Origin: Chryseobacterium indologenes
GTDB lineage: Bacteria > Bacteroidota > Bacteroidia > Flavobacteriales > Weeksellaceae
Assembly (NCBI RefSeq): GCF_001295265.1
Contig: NZ_LJOD01000010.1
Coordinates: 62,001-126,000, forward strand
Direction: 5' to 3'
DNA: 64,000 nt
Shown piece after piece: positions 33,507-42,213 of the stretch. A program made the position numbers and the translations under genes. How positions within the stretch are numbered: position 1 is the stretch's first letter; the number at the start of each line of letters is the position of its first letter. The notes below the pieces were generated by a model. It had not been told where the DNA came from, ran no database searches, and was given only the letters and a program-made list of their open reading frames with translations.

Positions 33507-33620
33507 GATATTTTATTTTTTTAATGGGTTGGGTATGAAATGTTTTAGAATGGTAATCAAAAATTGATTAAATTTAATAGAAACAAAAAACAAACCAACA
33601 GCCATGAATTCAAGCTTTAA

Positions 33621-33669
33621 AATTACACAAAAGTGTAATTGATTCCGCTCTGTTTTCTTCAGAAATTTG
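33621..33669 (+). promoter_or_regulatory. promoter B of the shared regulon, with perfect dyad (response regulator operon)
   Basis: A perfect dyad AATTACAC (33621-33628), AAAA, GTGTAATT (33633-33640) runs into TTG (33639-33641). Exactly 20 bases follow to GAAATTTG (33662-33669). The response-regulator ATG is 16 bases further on. This is the most symmetrical of the three copies, as expected for an autoregulated gene. On the minus strand the same dyad is 22 bases from TTGGTTTG, so divergent control of the MliC-like gene is possible. Confidence 0.7.
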
Positions 33670-33685
33670 TCTTAAACAAAAAACA

Positions 33686-34318
33686 ATGAGCATCTCCATA
33701 GCCATAGTAGAAGACGAAAAAAACTACAACAATGCGTTGAAGAAGGTCATCAATTATCAGGATGACATGAAAGTGATTGCCCAGTTTTTTGACGGGAACG
33801 AAGCTCTGAAAAGCCTCTCCGATATTTCTCCGGATGTAGTGATGATGGATATCCAGCTTCAGGATATGCTCGGCATTGAAATTATTGAGAAACTGAAAAA
33901 AGATATGCCCAATACCCAGTTCATTATGTGTACCAGTTTTGAAGACGATGAAAAGATCTTCAATTCCCTGAAAGCTGGTGCCATGGGTTACCTGATTAAA
34001 GGTGAAAGCATGGATAAGATCCTTTCCTCGATCCGTGATGTTTACAATGGCGGAGCACCCATGAGTTTTTCTATCGCCAGAAGAGTATTAAGCCATTTTG
34101 AAAAAAAACTTCCTGAGATTAAAGGTTTCGATGAACTTACGGAACGTGAAAAAGAAATACTGGAACTTCTTTCACAGGGCTTATTGTATAAAGAGATTGC
34201 CGATAAGAAATGCATCAGCACAGACACCGTAAAAAAACACGTAGGAAACATCTACCGTAAGCTGCATGTCAGCAATAAAGTAGAGGCCATTAATAAATTT
34301 AACCAATTTAAAAACTAA
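33686..34318 (+). CDS. LuxR/NarL-type response regulator
   Basis: A 210-residue two-domain regulator. The receiver domain (1-120) has acidic pair E9/D10, phospho-acceptor D55 in VVMMDIQLQD, T83 and K105 in YLIKG. The LuxR-type HTH (about 148-207) reads LTEREKEILELLSQGLLYKEIADKKCISTDTVKKHVGNIYRKLHV. It should be phosphorylated by the HPK7-type kinase 1.3 kb downstream. It is the most likely binder of the dyad in its own promoter and in front of the amidase and pYEATS genes; this is inference from position and site symmetry. A lipoprotein gene follows 6 bases later. Confidence 0.93.
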   Translation: MSISIAIVEDEKNYNNALKKVINYQDDMKVIAQFFDGNEALKSLSDISPDVVMMDIQLQDMLGIEIIEKLKKDMPNTQFIMCTSFEDDEKIFNSLKAGAMGYLIKGESMDKILSSIRDVYNGGAPMSFSIARRVLSHFEKKLPEIKGFDELTEREKEILELLSQGLLYKEIADKKCISTDTVKKHVGNIYRKLHVSNKVEAINKFNQFKN

Positions 34319-34324
34319 AAGATT

Positions 34325-35035
34325 ATGGGAACTAAAAATTTATTGATATTATTTTTCACTTCGGTGTTGATATTATCTTGTAACAAAACATCATTAGAGA
34401 GTAAAGAAAATGCTTCTCAATTAAATGATACCGTGTCCATAACAAAAGATACAGTATCTCAGACAATAAATAAAACTAAGTATACTCCATTTGGTGGCAC
34501 GTTCGGAACAGTAGATAAAGATGAACATGATTCACTTAAAAATGACTATGATAAGATTTTTAATGGATCTAATTTACAGACAATGGTCTTTGAGATCAAT
34601 AGCGCTTCATTTAATGAAGTGGTGAAAAAATATAAGAAATCTAAAAAATTTCTTGATATTTATTTTATTTTGGATAAGGCAGGGCAAAGAAATCTGATGT
34701 TTAAATTTACCAGTGAGCCTAAAGGAAAAAATTTTGTATTGAAGAGCGGAGATCATCAGTATATAATTGTTAATAAAGATCTACAACCTGCAGACAGTGA
34801 GAATTTATCAGATTTGAATGGAAAATTTGAAACCAAGTATGCAAATGAATTAGGATTATCACCTAGCAAACTCACAACGATTCTTGTAAGAGATGTTTTA
34901 GCCGATATAAATGATGTTTATGGTACATTAAAGATTTACCCATGTCTTGATAATGGTAGAATAAGTCTTACGAGTGAATTTAGTGATGCCGGAGGTAAGA
35001 CCGTTTATGGTAACCGAGGATCATTATATCCTTAA
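34325..35035 (+). CDS. lipoprotein inserted between response regulator and kinase genes
   Basis: A 236-residue lipoprotein: lipobox LILSC with Cys19, a Ser/Thr/Asn-rich linker, then an alpha/beta-looking domain (TMVFEINSASFNEVVKKYKKSKKFLDIYFILDKAGQRNLMFKF). I recognise no family. The gene and the next one look richer in A and T than their neighbours. It lies 6 bases after the regulator and 2 bases before the 7-TM gene, so all four genes form one operon. A sensing or accessory part for the kinase, which has no periplasmic domain of its own, is a reasonable guess. Confidence 0.7.
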   Translation: MGTKNLLILFFTSVLILSCNKTSLESKENASQLNDTVSITKDTVSQTINKTKYTPFGGTFGTVDKDEHDSLKNDYDKIFNGSNLQTMVFEINSASFNEVVKKYKKSKKFLDIYFILDKAGQRNLMFKFTSEPKGKNFVLKSGDHQYIIVNKDLQPADSENLSDLNGKFETKYANELGLSPSKLTTILVRDVLADINDVYGTLKIYPCLDNGRISLTSEFSDAGGKTVYGNRGSLYP

Positions 35036-35037
35036 TC

Positions 35038-35676
35038 ATGATACTTTATATATACTTTTTTATTTTTTTTTGCTGTGTGCTATTTTCACTGGTACAAAAG
35101 ATTAAGGGTATCAATAATGATTATCTTTATATTTATTTAACGTTGATATTTTTAATAGATTTCAGCGTTTTACTTTTTGCGAAAATTTTTAAAACCGATA
35201 TCACGGGAATTTATTTTTTTTCGGATTTAATTAATATCCTTTTTGCCTATCTGTATTTTGTTCTGCAATTTTCTAAAGAGAGAAAAATACTAGTGTTAAC
35301 CGTTCTATGTTTAATTTTTCTATTTTTAAATATAACGAACTGGTCAAAAAATAATTATGAAGACTCTTGGGGGCTAATCAGTTGTTTTTACACCATTTTT
35401 GTATGTCTGTTTGGATTTTATAAAATAATTGAAAGTAGTTCAAGCTCGGATAAAAAAATTCAGGATCTTCCATTTTTTTGGTATGGGATTGCAATGCTTT
35501 TATGGTGCGTAATTTTTTTATTAAGAATAGTTCCGAGATTCTATTTCCAGGATACAGATAAGCTATTTATGGACGGTGTAAGGAATTTCTTCGGTATTAT
35601 AAATATTATTACCTATTGCCTGTTTTTTTACTTATTACTGAAGTATAATAAAAATAAAAGAAATGTTGTATTTTGA
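35038..35676 (+). CDS. seven-TM membrane protein next to the kinase
   Basis: A 212-residue, very hydrophobic protein with seven likely TM helices at about 1-20, 27-50, 57-79, 81-99, 109-130, 144-165 and 181-203, short loops, and a basic end (KYNKNKRNVVF). No family recognised. Its last 14 bases overlap the kinase gene, implying translational coupling. Because the kinase carries only one TM helix and no sensor domain, this protein may supply the membrane sensor. Confidence 0.72.
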   Translation: MILYIYFFIFFCCVLFSLVQKIKGINNDYLYIYLTLIFLIDFSVLLFAKIFKTDITGIYFFSDLINILFAYLYFVLQFSKERKILVLTVLCLIFLFLNITNWSKNNYEDSWGLISCFYTIFVCLFGFYKIIESSSSSDKKIQDLPFFWYGIAMLLWCVIFLLRIVPRFYFQDTDKLFMDGVRNFFGIINIITYCLFFYLLLKYNKNKRNVVF

Positions 35677-36451
35677 TAATCCTATAAAAACAACATATAT
35701 TGTCACAATAGTTGTGGTACTATTGCTGGTGTGTTTCATCGTTTTTGTAATTGTAACGTATAATAGGCGCCAATTATTAAATCTCAAAGAAAAACAGCTC
35801 CGGCAGGCAGAATACGAAAACCAGCTCCTCCAGAAAGAACTCGAAAAGCAGAGATCCATAGAAAAAGAAAGAGAACGGATCTCACACGATATGCATGACG
35901 ACCTCGGTGCAGGAATCTCAGCATTGAAACTCCAGGCAGAATTCCTGAAACAGAAAGCCAATGATGAAGATTTGCAGAATGACATCAATGAGCTTCTGAA
36001 AACTTCGGAAGAAATGAATCTTTCCATGCGGGAAATGCTATGGAGCTTAAATTCAGGAAATGATACGCTGGGGAACTTTATAGATTATGCCATCCAATAT
36101 GCCGCTAGCTTTCTTAAAAAAACCAAAATAAAACTCTGGACGGAAAGTATAGACGTCATCGCTGAGACCCCGATTTCTACGGAAGTGAGGCGCAATCTGT
36201 TTCTATGCCTCAAAGAAGCAGTGAATAATGTATATAAACACAGCCAGGCAGATACTTTAAAACTTTCTTTTTCCCAGGAAAAGAATTTCTTTTTAATGAC
36301 CATCAAAGATGACGGAAAAGGAATTCCTGAAAAACATTCTGAAGGAAACGGTCTCCGAAATATGAAACGCAGAATGCAGGAACAGGAAGGAGAATGCGAG
36401 ATCATGAGTTCTGAAGCCGGAACGCATCTGCTTTTCAAAATAATAATGTAA
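35663..36451 (+). CDS. sensor histidine kinase, HPK7/HisKA_3 type
   Basis: A 262-residue kinase: one TM helix (about 10-33) with only some ten residues outside, a coiled coil (40-70), a HisKA_3 dimer domain with the phospho-His in RISHDMHDDLGAGISALK (H78), an asparagine box LKEAVNNVYKHSQA, and ATP-lid motifs DDGKGIPEKHSEGNGLRNMKRRM. It pairs by type with the LuxR regulator upstream. Lack of any extracellular domain points to sensing within the membrane or through the co-transcribed 7-TM protein or lipoprotein. Starts inside the previous gene (14-base overlap). Confidence 0.92.
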   Translation: MLYFDNPIKTTYIVTIVVVLLLVCFIVFVIVTYNRRQLLNLKEKQLRQAEYENQLLQKELEKQRSIEKERERISHDMHDDLGAGISALKLQAEFLKQKANDEDLQNDINELLKTSEEMNLSMREMLWSLNSGNDTLGNFIDYAIQYAASFLKKTKIKLWTESIDVIAETPISTEVRRNLFLCLKEAVNNVYKHSQADTLKLSFSQEKNFFLMTIKDDGKGIPEKHSEGNGLRNMKRRMQEQEGECEIMSSEAGTHLLFKIIM

Positions 36452-36510
36452 TCATTTTAAAACTGCAATAACAGCATCATTTCATAGAAGTGATGCTGTT
36501 CGGTTTTAAG

Positions 36511-36559
36511 AATCACCCTTTTGTGTAATTGACATGGAACCTTTTTAAATGGAAATTTG
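36511..36559 (+). promoter_or_regulatory. promoter C of the shared regulon (pYEATS gene)
   Basis: AAT-N9-GTGTAATTGAC at 36511-36533, TTG at 36529-36531, exactly 20 bases, then GAAATTTG at 36552-36559. The 12-mer GGAAATTTGAGT is shared with promoter A. Transcription would start near 36566, leaving a leader of about 50 bases before ATG 36618 that contains a seven-codon frame from 36578. Confidence 0.65.
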
Positions 36560-36617
36560 AGTAAACCGAACTGAAGCATGAAAGTTCCTTTCCTGAATTA
36601 ATTTAAAAATCAAAACC

Positions 36618-37661
36618 ATGGAATTATATTGTATCTTAGGTATTATGCTCATAACAGGCATATTAGGAGGCATTGTTAATTTTTATTCAGATGCCAATAA
36701 ACAGACTGGAAGTGAATCAACAGCTAAACTGAGATCAGCAGGGGTGTGTATCCTTTTCGGAATTGCAGCGACTATTCTTGTTCCTTTGTTTCTCAAATTT
36801 GCAGAAAGTAAGCTTCTTGATGAAATTAAGCTTCCGAATAAGTGTACACAAGCTGAAAATAAGGCCGAAAGTACTAAAGCAACGCCTGCAGCTCATACAA
36901 TGGCAATACCCGATTCTCTGCGGTCCGGACCTCAGGCCAGTGAGCCGCTATCAACTACAAATACATCAAAGCCGGACCAGCCTCAAACAACTTCCGAAGA
37001 GAAAAATTCTTTAGCCTCAGATTATCTGATCTGGACAGCTTATTGTCTTCTTGCCGCGTGTGCAGGAATGAGGTTTATTGATCTTCTGATGTCGCGGGTA
37101 ATCTCTAAAGAGTATATTAAGCAAGCAGAAACTACTATTAATGAAAAGAATAAGGAAATCAAAGACCTGAAGAAAGAATCAGTCATTGCCGAAAATAATT
37201 ACAAGGTAAGTGAGCCTCTTCAGCTTCAGATGGCATCACAAGCCAGCGTGCTTAAAAGCGGTATCAGTACGGCAGAACAAAGTAAAATGATACTTTCTCA
37301 GCTTCCGCCGGTTATTCATGCCAACGATCCACAGAAAGGACGATTTGGAGGAAAGAGCTGTGTTAATGGAAAAACACTTAGCGTAGAGTATGATTCATAC
37401 ATTATACCGGGGTTTCTCAACCTGACCATTAAAGTTTCCGCTGATGAAGGAGAATTAACCAGTGACGTTTACCTGTTCCTGCACAATTCTTTCGCCAAAT
37501 CCATCATCCATCTTGAAGGTTATGGGAAAAAAGAAGTGGAATATAAGATCCCTTCTTACGGAGCATTCACAATAGGAGCCATCCTGGATAACGGAAATAC
37601 CCTTCTGGAACTTGACATTGCAGAGCTGAAAAACTTTCCGGAAAGCTTCAGAAACAGATAG
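36618..37661 (+). CDS. three-TM protein with C-terminal prokaryotic YEATS (pYEATS) domain
   Basis: A 347-residue membrane protein. TM helices lie at about 4-22, 42-60 and 136-156, with a Ser/Thr/Pro/Gln-rich linker (80-130) between the second and third. A coiled coil follows (165-195). The last 95 residues (about 252-345) look like the pYEATS domain: SVEYDSYIIPGFLNLTIKV, VYLFLHNSFAKSIIHLEG, EVEYKIPSYGAFTIGAILDNGNTLLELDIAEL. Proteins joining three TM helices to pYEATS are known from comparative genomics of conflict and signalling systems; molecular function is unknown. Its promoter shares the amidase and response-regulator site, so it is probably an output of that system. Confidence 0.7.
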   Translation: MELYCILGIMLITGILGGIVNFYSDANKQTGSESTAKLRSAGVCILFGIAATILVPLFLKFAESKLLDEIKLPNKCTQAENKAESTKATPAAHTMAIPDSLRSGPQASEPLSTTNTSKPDQPQTTSEEKNSLASDYLIWTAYCLLAACAGMRFIDLLMSRVISKEYIKQAETTINEKNKEIKDLKKESVIAENNYKVSEPLQLQMASQASVLKSGISTAEQSKMILSQLPPVIHANDPQKGRFGGKSCVNGKTLSVEYDSYIIPGFLNLTIKVSADEGELTSDVYLFLHNSFAKSIIHLEGYGKKEVEYKIPSYGAFTIGAILDNGNTLLELDIAELKNFPESFRNR

Positions 37662-37688
37662 AACTACAACCAATTTTAATAACCTGCA

Positions 37689-37725
37689 GACTCTCCGGTT
37701 TTCCACAATATCGGAGAGTTTTTAT
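37689..37725 (+). terminator. terminator of the pYEATS gene
   Basis: actctccg (37690-37697) pairs with cggagagt (37712-37719) and is followed by a T-rich tract, 28 bases after the stop. Confidence 0.75.
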
Positions 37726-37830
37726 TCTTTTGAACTATTTGATTAACATAATATTAAAATTAACTAAAATTTAACTTGGATATGGCCGATAAAATACTTT
37801 CTGTGTACCTCAAAAAATTCAAAAAATGAT

Positions 37831-37838
37831 TAAATTTG
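37831..37838 (+). promoter_or_regulatory. -7 element of the eno promoter
   Basis: TAAATTTG matches the consensus and lies 22 bases before the eno ATG. No clear TTG is at the -33 distance. Confidence 0.4.
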
Positions 37839-37857
37839 TAGGAACTATAAAAAATAA

Positions 37858-39153
<1,296 letters not shown>

Positions 39154-39168
39154 TTGAATTTATAAATA

Positions 39169-39200
39169 ACGGCAAGCGATAATTTTTGTTTGCCGTATTT
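39169..39200 (+). terminator. terminator of eno
   Basis: acggcaag (39169-39176) pairs with tttgccgt (39189-39196, one G-U), followed by ATTTTAT. Its right arm overlaps the likely -33 element of the gltA promoter. Confidence 0.65.
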
Positions 39201-39220
39201 TATGGAAAGTAGTATATTTA
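39190..39220 (+). promoter_or_regulatory. candidate promoter of gltA
   Basis: TTG (39190-39192), a 20-base spacer and TATATTTA (39213-39220, one mismatch to TAnnTTTG), 14 bases before the start codon. Confidence 0.4.
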
Positions 39221-39234
39221 AAAAAAAATAAATA

Positions 39235-40521
39235 ATGTCAGACAACAAAGTAATATTGAATTACGCAGGTAATTCATATGAATATCCCATCGTGGATAGC
39301 ACTATCGGAGACAGAGGGATTGATATTTCAAAATTAAGAGACCAGACAGGTTTGATCACTCTGGATTTAGGATACAAAAACACCGGAGCTACTATTAGCG
39401 ATATCACTTACTTGGACGGAGATAAAGGAGAATTATTCTACAGAGGATATCCAATCGAACAGATTGCTGAAAAATCCAACTTCACAGAAGTAATGTATCT
39501 TTTATTACATGGTGAATTACCTACAGCCGATCAGTTTACTTCTTTCGAAAACAACATCAAACAATATAACTTCGTAGCAGAAGAGATGAAAAAAATCATC
39601 GATGCTTTCCCTCGTTCTGCTCACCCTATGGGAGTTTTATCTTCTTTAACTTCCGCTTTAACTGCATTTAATCCTAAAGCCGTTAATGTAAACTCTAAAG
39701 AAGAAATGGATCATGCTGCCGAACTGATGATCGCTAAATTCTCTCATCTTTGTGCATGGACGTACAGAAAAACATTAGGTTTACCACTTAACCACGGAGA
39801 TAACAGCCTTAACTACGTAGAAAACTTCTACAAAATGGCTTTCAGATTACCTAACGAAGAATTCGAAATCGATCCGGTAGTAGTAGGTGCTCTTGATAAA
39901 CTATTAATCCTTCATGCAGATCACGAACAAAACTGTTCTACTTCTACAGTAAGAATGGTAGGTTCTGCTCATACAGGTCTTTTTGCTTCTATTTCTGCAG
40001 GGGTTTCTGCACTTTGGGGACCTCTTCACGGTGGTGCGAACCAAGCCGTAATTGAAATGCTTGAGCTTATCGAAAAAGATGGAGGAGATGTAAACAAATG
40101 GGTAGCAAAAGCTAAAGATAAAAATGACAGCTTCCGTCTGATGGGCTTCGGACATAGAGTATACAAAAACTTCGATCCAAGAGCAAAAATCATCAAGAAA
40201 GCAGCTGATGACATTCTTAACGCATTAGGAATTCAGGACAAAGCTCTTGACATTGCAATGCAGCTTGAAAAAGTAGCCCTTGAAGATGAGTACTTCGTAG
40301 AAAGAAAGCTATATCCAAACGTAGACTTCTACTCAGGAATCATCTACAGAGCATTAGGAATTCCTACAGAAATGTTTACTGTAATGTTTGCATTAGGAAG
40401 ACTTCCGGGATGGATTTCTCAGTGGAAAGAAATGAGACTGAAAGGAGACCCTATCGGAAGACCAAGACAGGTTTATCAAGGTGCTCAAAAAAGAAACTAT
40501 GTAGATATTTCAAACAGATAA
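39235..40521 (+). CDS. gltA: citrate synthase
   Basis: A 428-residue citrate synthase, the first TCA-cycle step from acetyl-CoA and oxaloacetate. The three catalytic regions are visible: the His in LHADHEQNCSTSTVRMVGSAH, the His in MGFGHRVYKNFDPRAKI, and the Asp in YPNVDFYSGI. The N-terminal small domain and length fit the hexameric, NADH-sensitive type found in Gram-negatives, though the regulation is not tested. Single gene between terminators. Confidence 0.97.
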   Translation: MSDNKVILNYAGNSYEYPIVDSTIGDRGIDISKLRDQTGLITLDLGYKNTGATISDITYLDGDKGELFYRGYPIEQIAEKSNFTEVMYLLLHGELPTADQFTSFENNIKQYNFVAEEMKKIIDAFPRSAHPMGVLSSLTSALTAFNPKAVNVNSKEEMDHAAELMIAKFSHLCAWTYRKTLGLPLNHGDNSLNYVENFYKMAFRLPNEEFEIDPVVVGALDKLLILHADHEQNCSTSTVRMVGSAHTGLFASISAGVSALWGPLHGGANQAVIEMLELIEKDGGDVNKWVAKAKDKNDSFRLMGFGHRVYKNFDPRAKIIKKAADDILNALGIQDKALDIAMQLEKVALEDEYFVERKLYPNVDFYSGIIYRALGIPTEMFTVMFALGRLPGWISQWKEMRLKGDPIGRPRQVYQGAQKRNYVDISNR

Positions 40522-40540
40522 TATCCCATTCTTATCAATT

Positions 40541-40572
40541 AAAATCCTAAAGTTTATTGCTTTGGGATTTTT
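40541..40572 (+). terminator. terminator of gltA
   Basis: aaaatcctaaag (40541-40552) pairs with ctttgggatttt (40560-40571, one G-U) and continues into T. Confidence 0.85.
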
Positions 40573-40603
40573 TTTATTCCAAAGAAAACTTTTAAATTAA
40601 AGC

Positions 40604-41092
40604 ATGGAAAACAAGAAATTACATTCAATGAGAAAAATGATGCGTATTAATATCGCTCTGTATTTTGTTTATGCGCTTTTTCTTCTTGTGGAAACATTTG
40701 ATTTTCTTGAAATGCTTCATACAACCCCAAAAGATTATCACGCCACTTATAGTCTGGTAAACGTTATTTTCTACCAAATGGAAATGATTATCTGCTTTTT
40801 GTGTGGCTTTAGTCTGGTTATTTTGGTCTCCACAAGGCAAACGATTAAAACGCTGTTTTCCATCAATATACTATTACTGATATTCAGGGTGGCTACCGTA
40901 TATTACCTGTACTTTTATGAAACTGAAGAAAGATGGATTCCGTTTATTTATAAAGAAGCAAATCCGTTCAGTACATTATTCAGAAATACATTTGTTCCGG
41001 CACAATTAATTGTAAGTTTGATTGCCCTTTGGTATGGCTTTAAAGCAGTAAAAAGTGATCAAAAGCATAATAATCAGTCAGATTTTCAATAA
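40604..41092 (+). CDS. four-TM membrane protein of unknown function
   Basis: A 162-residue protein with four TM helices (about 14-34, 50-78, 84-106, 122-147), a short basic N-terminus (ENKKLHSMRKMMR) and a polar C-terminal tail. No family recognised. It starts 31 bases after the gltA terminator; its own promoter would have to lie in the A/T-rich gap. Confidence 0.7.
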   Translation: MENKKLHSMRKMMRINIALYFVYALFLLVETFDFLEMLHTTPKDYHATYSLVNVIFYQMEMIICFLCGFSLVILVSTRQTIKTLFSINILLLIFRVATVYYLYFYETEERWIPFIYKEANPFSTLFRNTFVPAQLIVSLIALWYGFKAVKSDQKHNNQSDFQ

Positions 41093-41213
41093 TAAGGATT
41101 AAGCGGAAAGGTTGAGAGTTCGTTTGTTTTTATAACATTGTCACTCAATAGGAATGGGCTTTAGTCTGCTCACATCATCATAAAAATATCCAATAAGCTT
41201 TAGCCTAAAAAAT

Positions 41214-41245
41214 AAAGCCTGCTTGTTTGATCAGGCAGGCTTTTT
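41214..41245. terminator. bidirectional terminator beside the small peptide gene
   Basis: aaagcctgc (41214-41222) pairs with gcaggcttt (41235-41243). On the minus strand the stem is followed by TTATTTTTT, so it ends the peptide gene whose stop is at 41250; on the plus strand TTTTT follows. Confidence 0.75.
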
Positions 41246-41249
41246 CGTT

Positions 41250-41414
41250 TTATGGACACGCACATCTGTCGCAGGTCCAGATATAACATTTTCCTGTAAC
41301 GTCATCCCATTCGCAGCATCTTCTGGTTCCCGGCGGCATTCCTCCCATAACGGATTTCTGTTGCTCTCTTCCTAACTTTTGTGCGTTTTTCAGCACTGGA
41401 TTTTTCTTGTTCAT
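41250..41414 (-). CDS. small GG-leader, Cys-rich bacteriocin-like peptide precursor
   Basis: A 54-residue peptide read from the minus strand: starts MNKKNPVLKNAQKLGREQQK, has a double-glycine site at residues 24-25 (KSVMGG) and a 29-residue core MPPGTRRCCEWDDVTGKCYI followed by WTCDRCACP. The leader type resembles the GG-leaders of Bacteroidota natural-product precursors (bacteriocin-like proteins common in Chryseobacterium). The core has six Cys, three Pro and aromatic residues, suggesting disulfides or another modification. No transporter-peptidase or modifying enzyme is next to it. Its own terminator follows. Being short, it is easily missed in annotation. Confidence 0.7.
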   Translation of the reverse strand: MNKKNPVLKNAQKLGREQQKSVMGGMPPGTRRCCEWDDVTGKCYIWTCDRCACP

Positions 41415-41592
41415 GATTTTGATCTTTTGATGTTAATAAATAAGTTTTAAATGGTAATTTCTTTTGAAATTATATCACTAAATTATGAATTTAATTTGAA
41501 TTCTGATTGCTTTTTTTATTGGTATGTAGATGAAAAATAGTTATTTGTAGATTAATTAACAGTGTAGGGTTTTATTGGAAATAATAAAAAAC

Positions 41593-41618
41593 AAACCCTG
41601 CTTGTAAAAACAGAGTTT
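41593..41618 (-). terminator. possible terminator of the secreted paralogue pair
   Basis: aaaccctg (41593-41600) and cagagttt (41611-41618) pair with one mismatch; on the minus strand TGTTTTTT follows. Confidence 0.5.
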
Positions 41619-41672
41619 ATTTTTTGTGATGAATATTGATTAGTATAGGAATGGTAATAATAGTCAGTCCGT

Positions 41673-42164
41673 TTAAAATTGTTTAAGGGTGATCTGATAA
41701 AGAACATGGGTACCTGAATAGATTGCTTTTAGACGAAATTTTCTACCTGCTGAGGTTACCTCTGCTTCAGCCCCGCTATTGGCAGCTAATATGTGTGCAT
41801 TAGTGAAGGTAACTACATATGAAAAGGGACCTGTACCATTATTCCATATCACCTTTAAATGAAAGAGCTCAAAGGTCTGGCCTGTATTCGGACTTGGAGC
41901 CGGAGCGGAAAGATAAGCAACCGTTCCCCCGTTGGCGATATGCTTGCTTTCAAGAACAGGGGTTGTCTGAGTAGAACTGTTAGGAGGGTTGATAATGTGA
42001 TTATGACGGTCATAATCTGCTTCCACTTTTATAGATATTGGCGTAGGATTGATTCCGTCTGCCTCTCCAACGTATTTAACACTAAAAGAATTTTGGGCAA
42101 ATAGGCCGGTGACTGACATTACTGTCAATAAAACAGTTAATAAATAGGTAAGGTTTTTCTTCAT
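41673..42164 (-). CDS. secreted protein of unknown function, paralogue 2
   Basis: A 163-residue exported protein with signal peptide ending GLFAQ and a body shared with the next gene upstream: SFSVKYVGEA, IKVEADYDRHNHIINPPNS, TQTTPVLESKHI, TVAYLSAPAPSP, FELFHLKVIWNNG, RKFRLKAIYSGTHVLYQITL. The pattern of alternating hydrophobic residues suggests a small beta-sandwich. No family recognised. It lies 49 bases after its paralogue and is probably co-transcribed. Confidence 0.75.
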   Translation of the reverse strand: MKKNLTYLLTVLLTVMSVTGLFAQNSFSVKYVGEADGINPTPISIKVEADYDRHNHIINPPNSSTQTTPVLESKHIANGGTVAYLSAPAPSPNTGQTFELFHLKVIWNNGTGPFSYVVTFTNAHILAANSGAEAEVTSAGRKFRLKAIYSGTHVLYQITLKQF

Positions 42165-42213
42165 AATAATGAGATTTAAAATTAATATTGCTAATGTATA
42201 CTGGTCAATCTTC

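Noticed and set aside
33686..36451. The two-component region as a prophage or genomic island
   Set aside because: The middle genes look AT-rich, but there are no integrase, tRNA or flanking repeats, so transfer cannot be claimed.
36578..36601. Seven-codon frame in the leader of the pYEATS gene
   Set aside because: Too short to judge as a gene; noted only as part of the leader.
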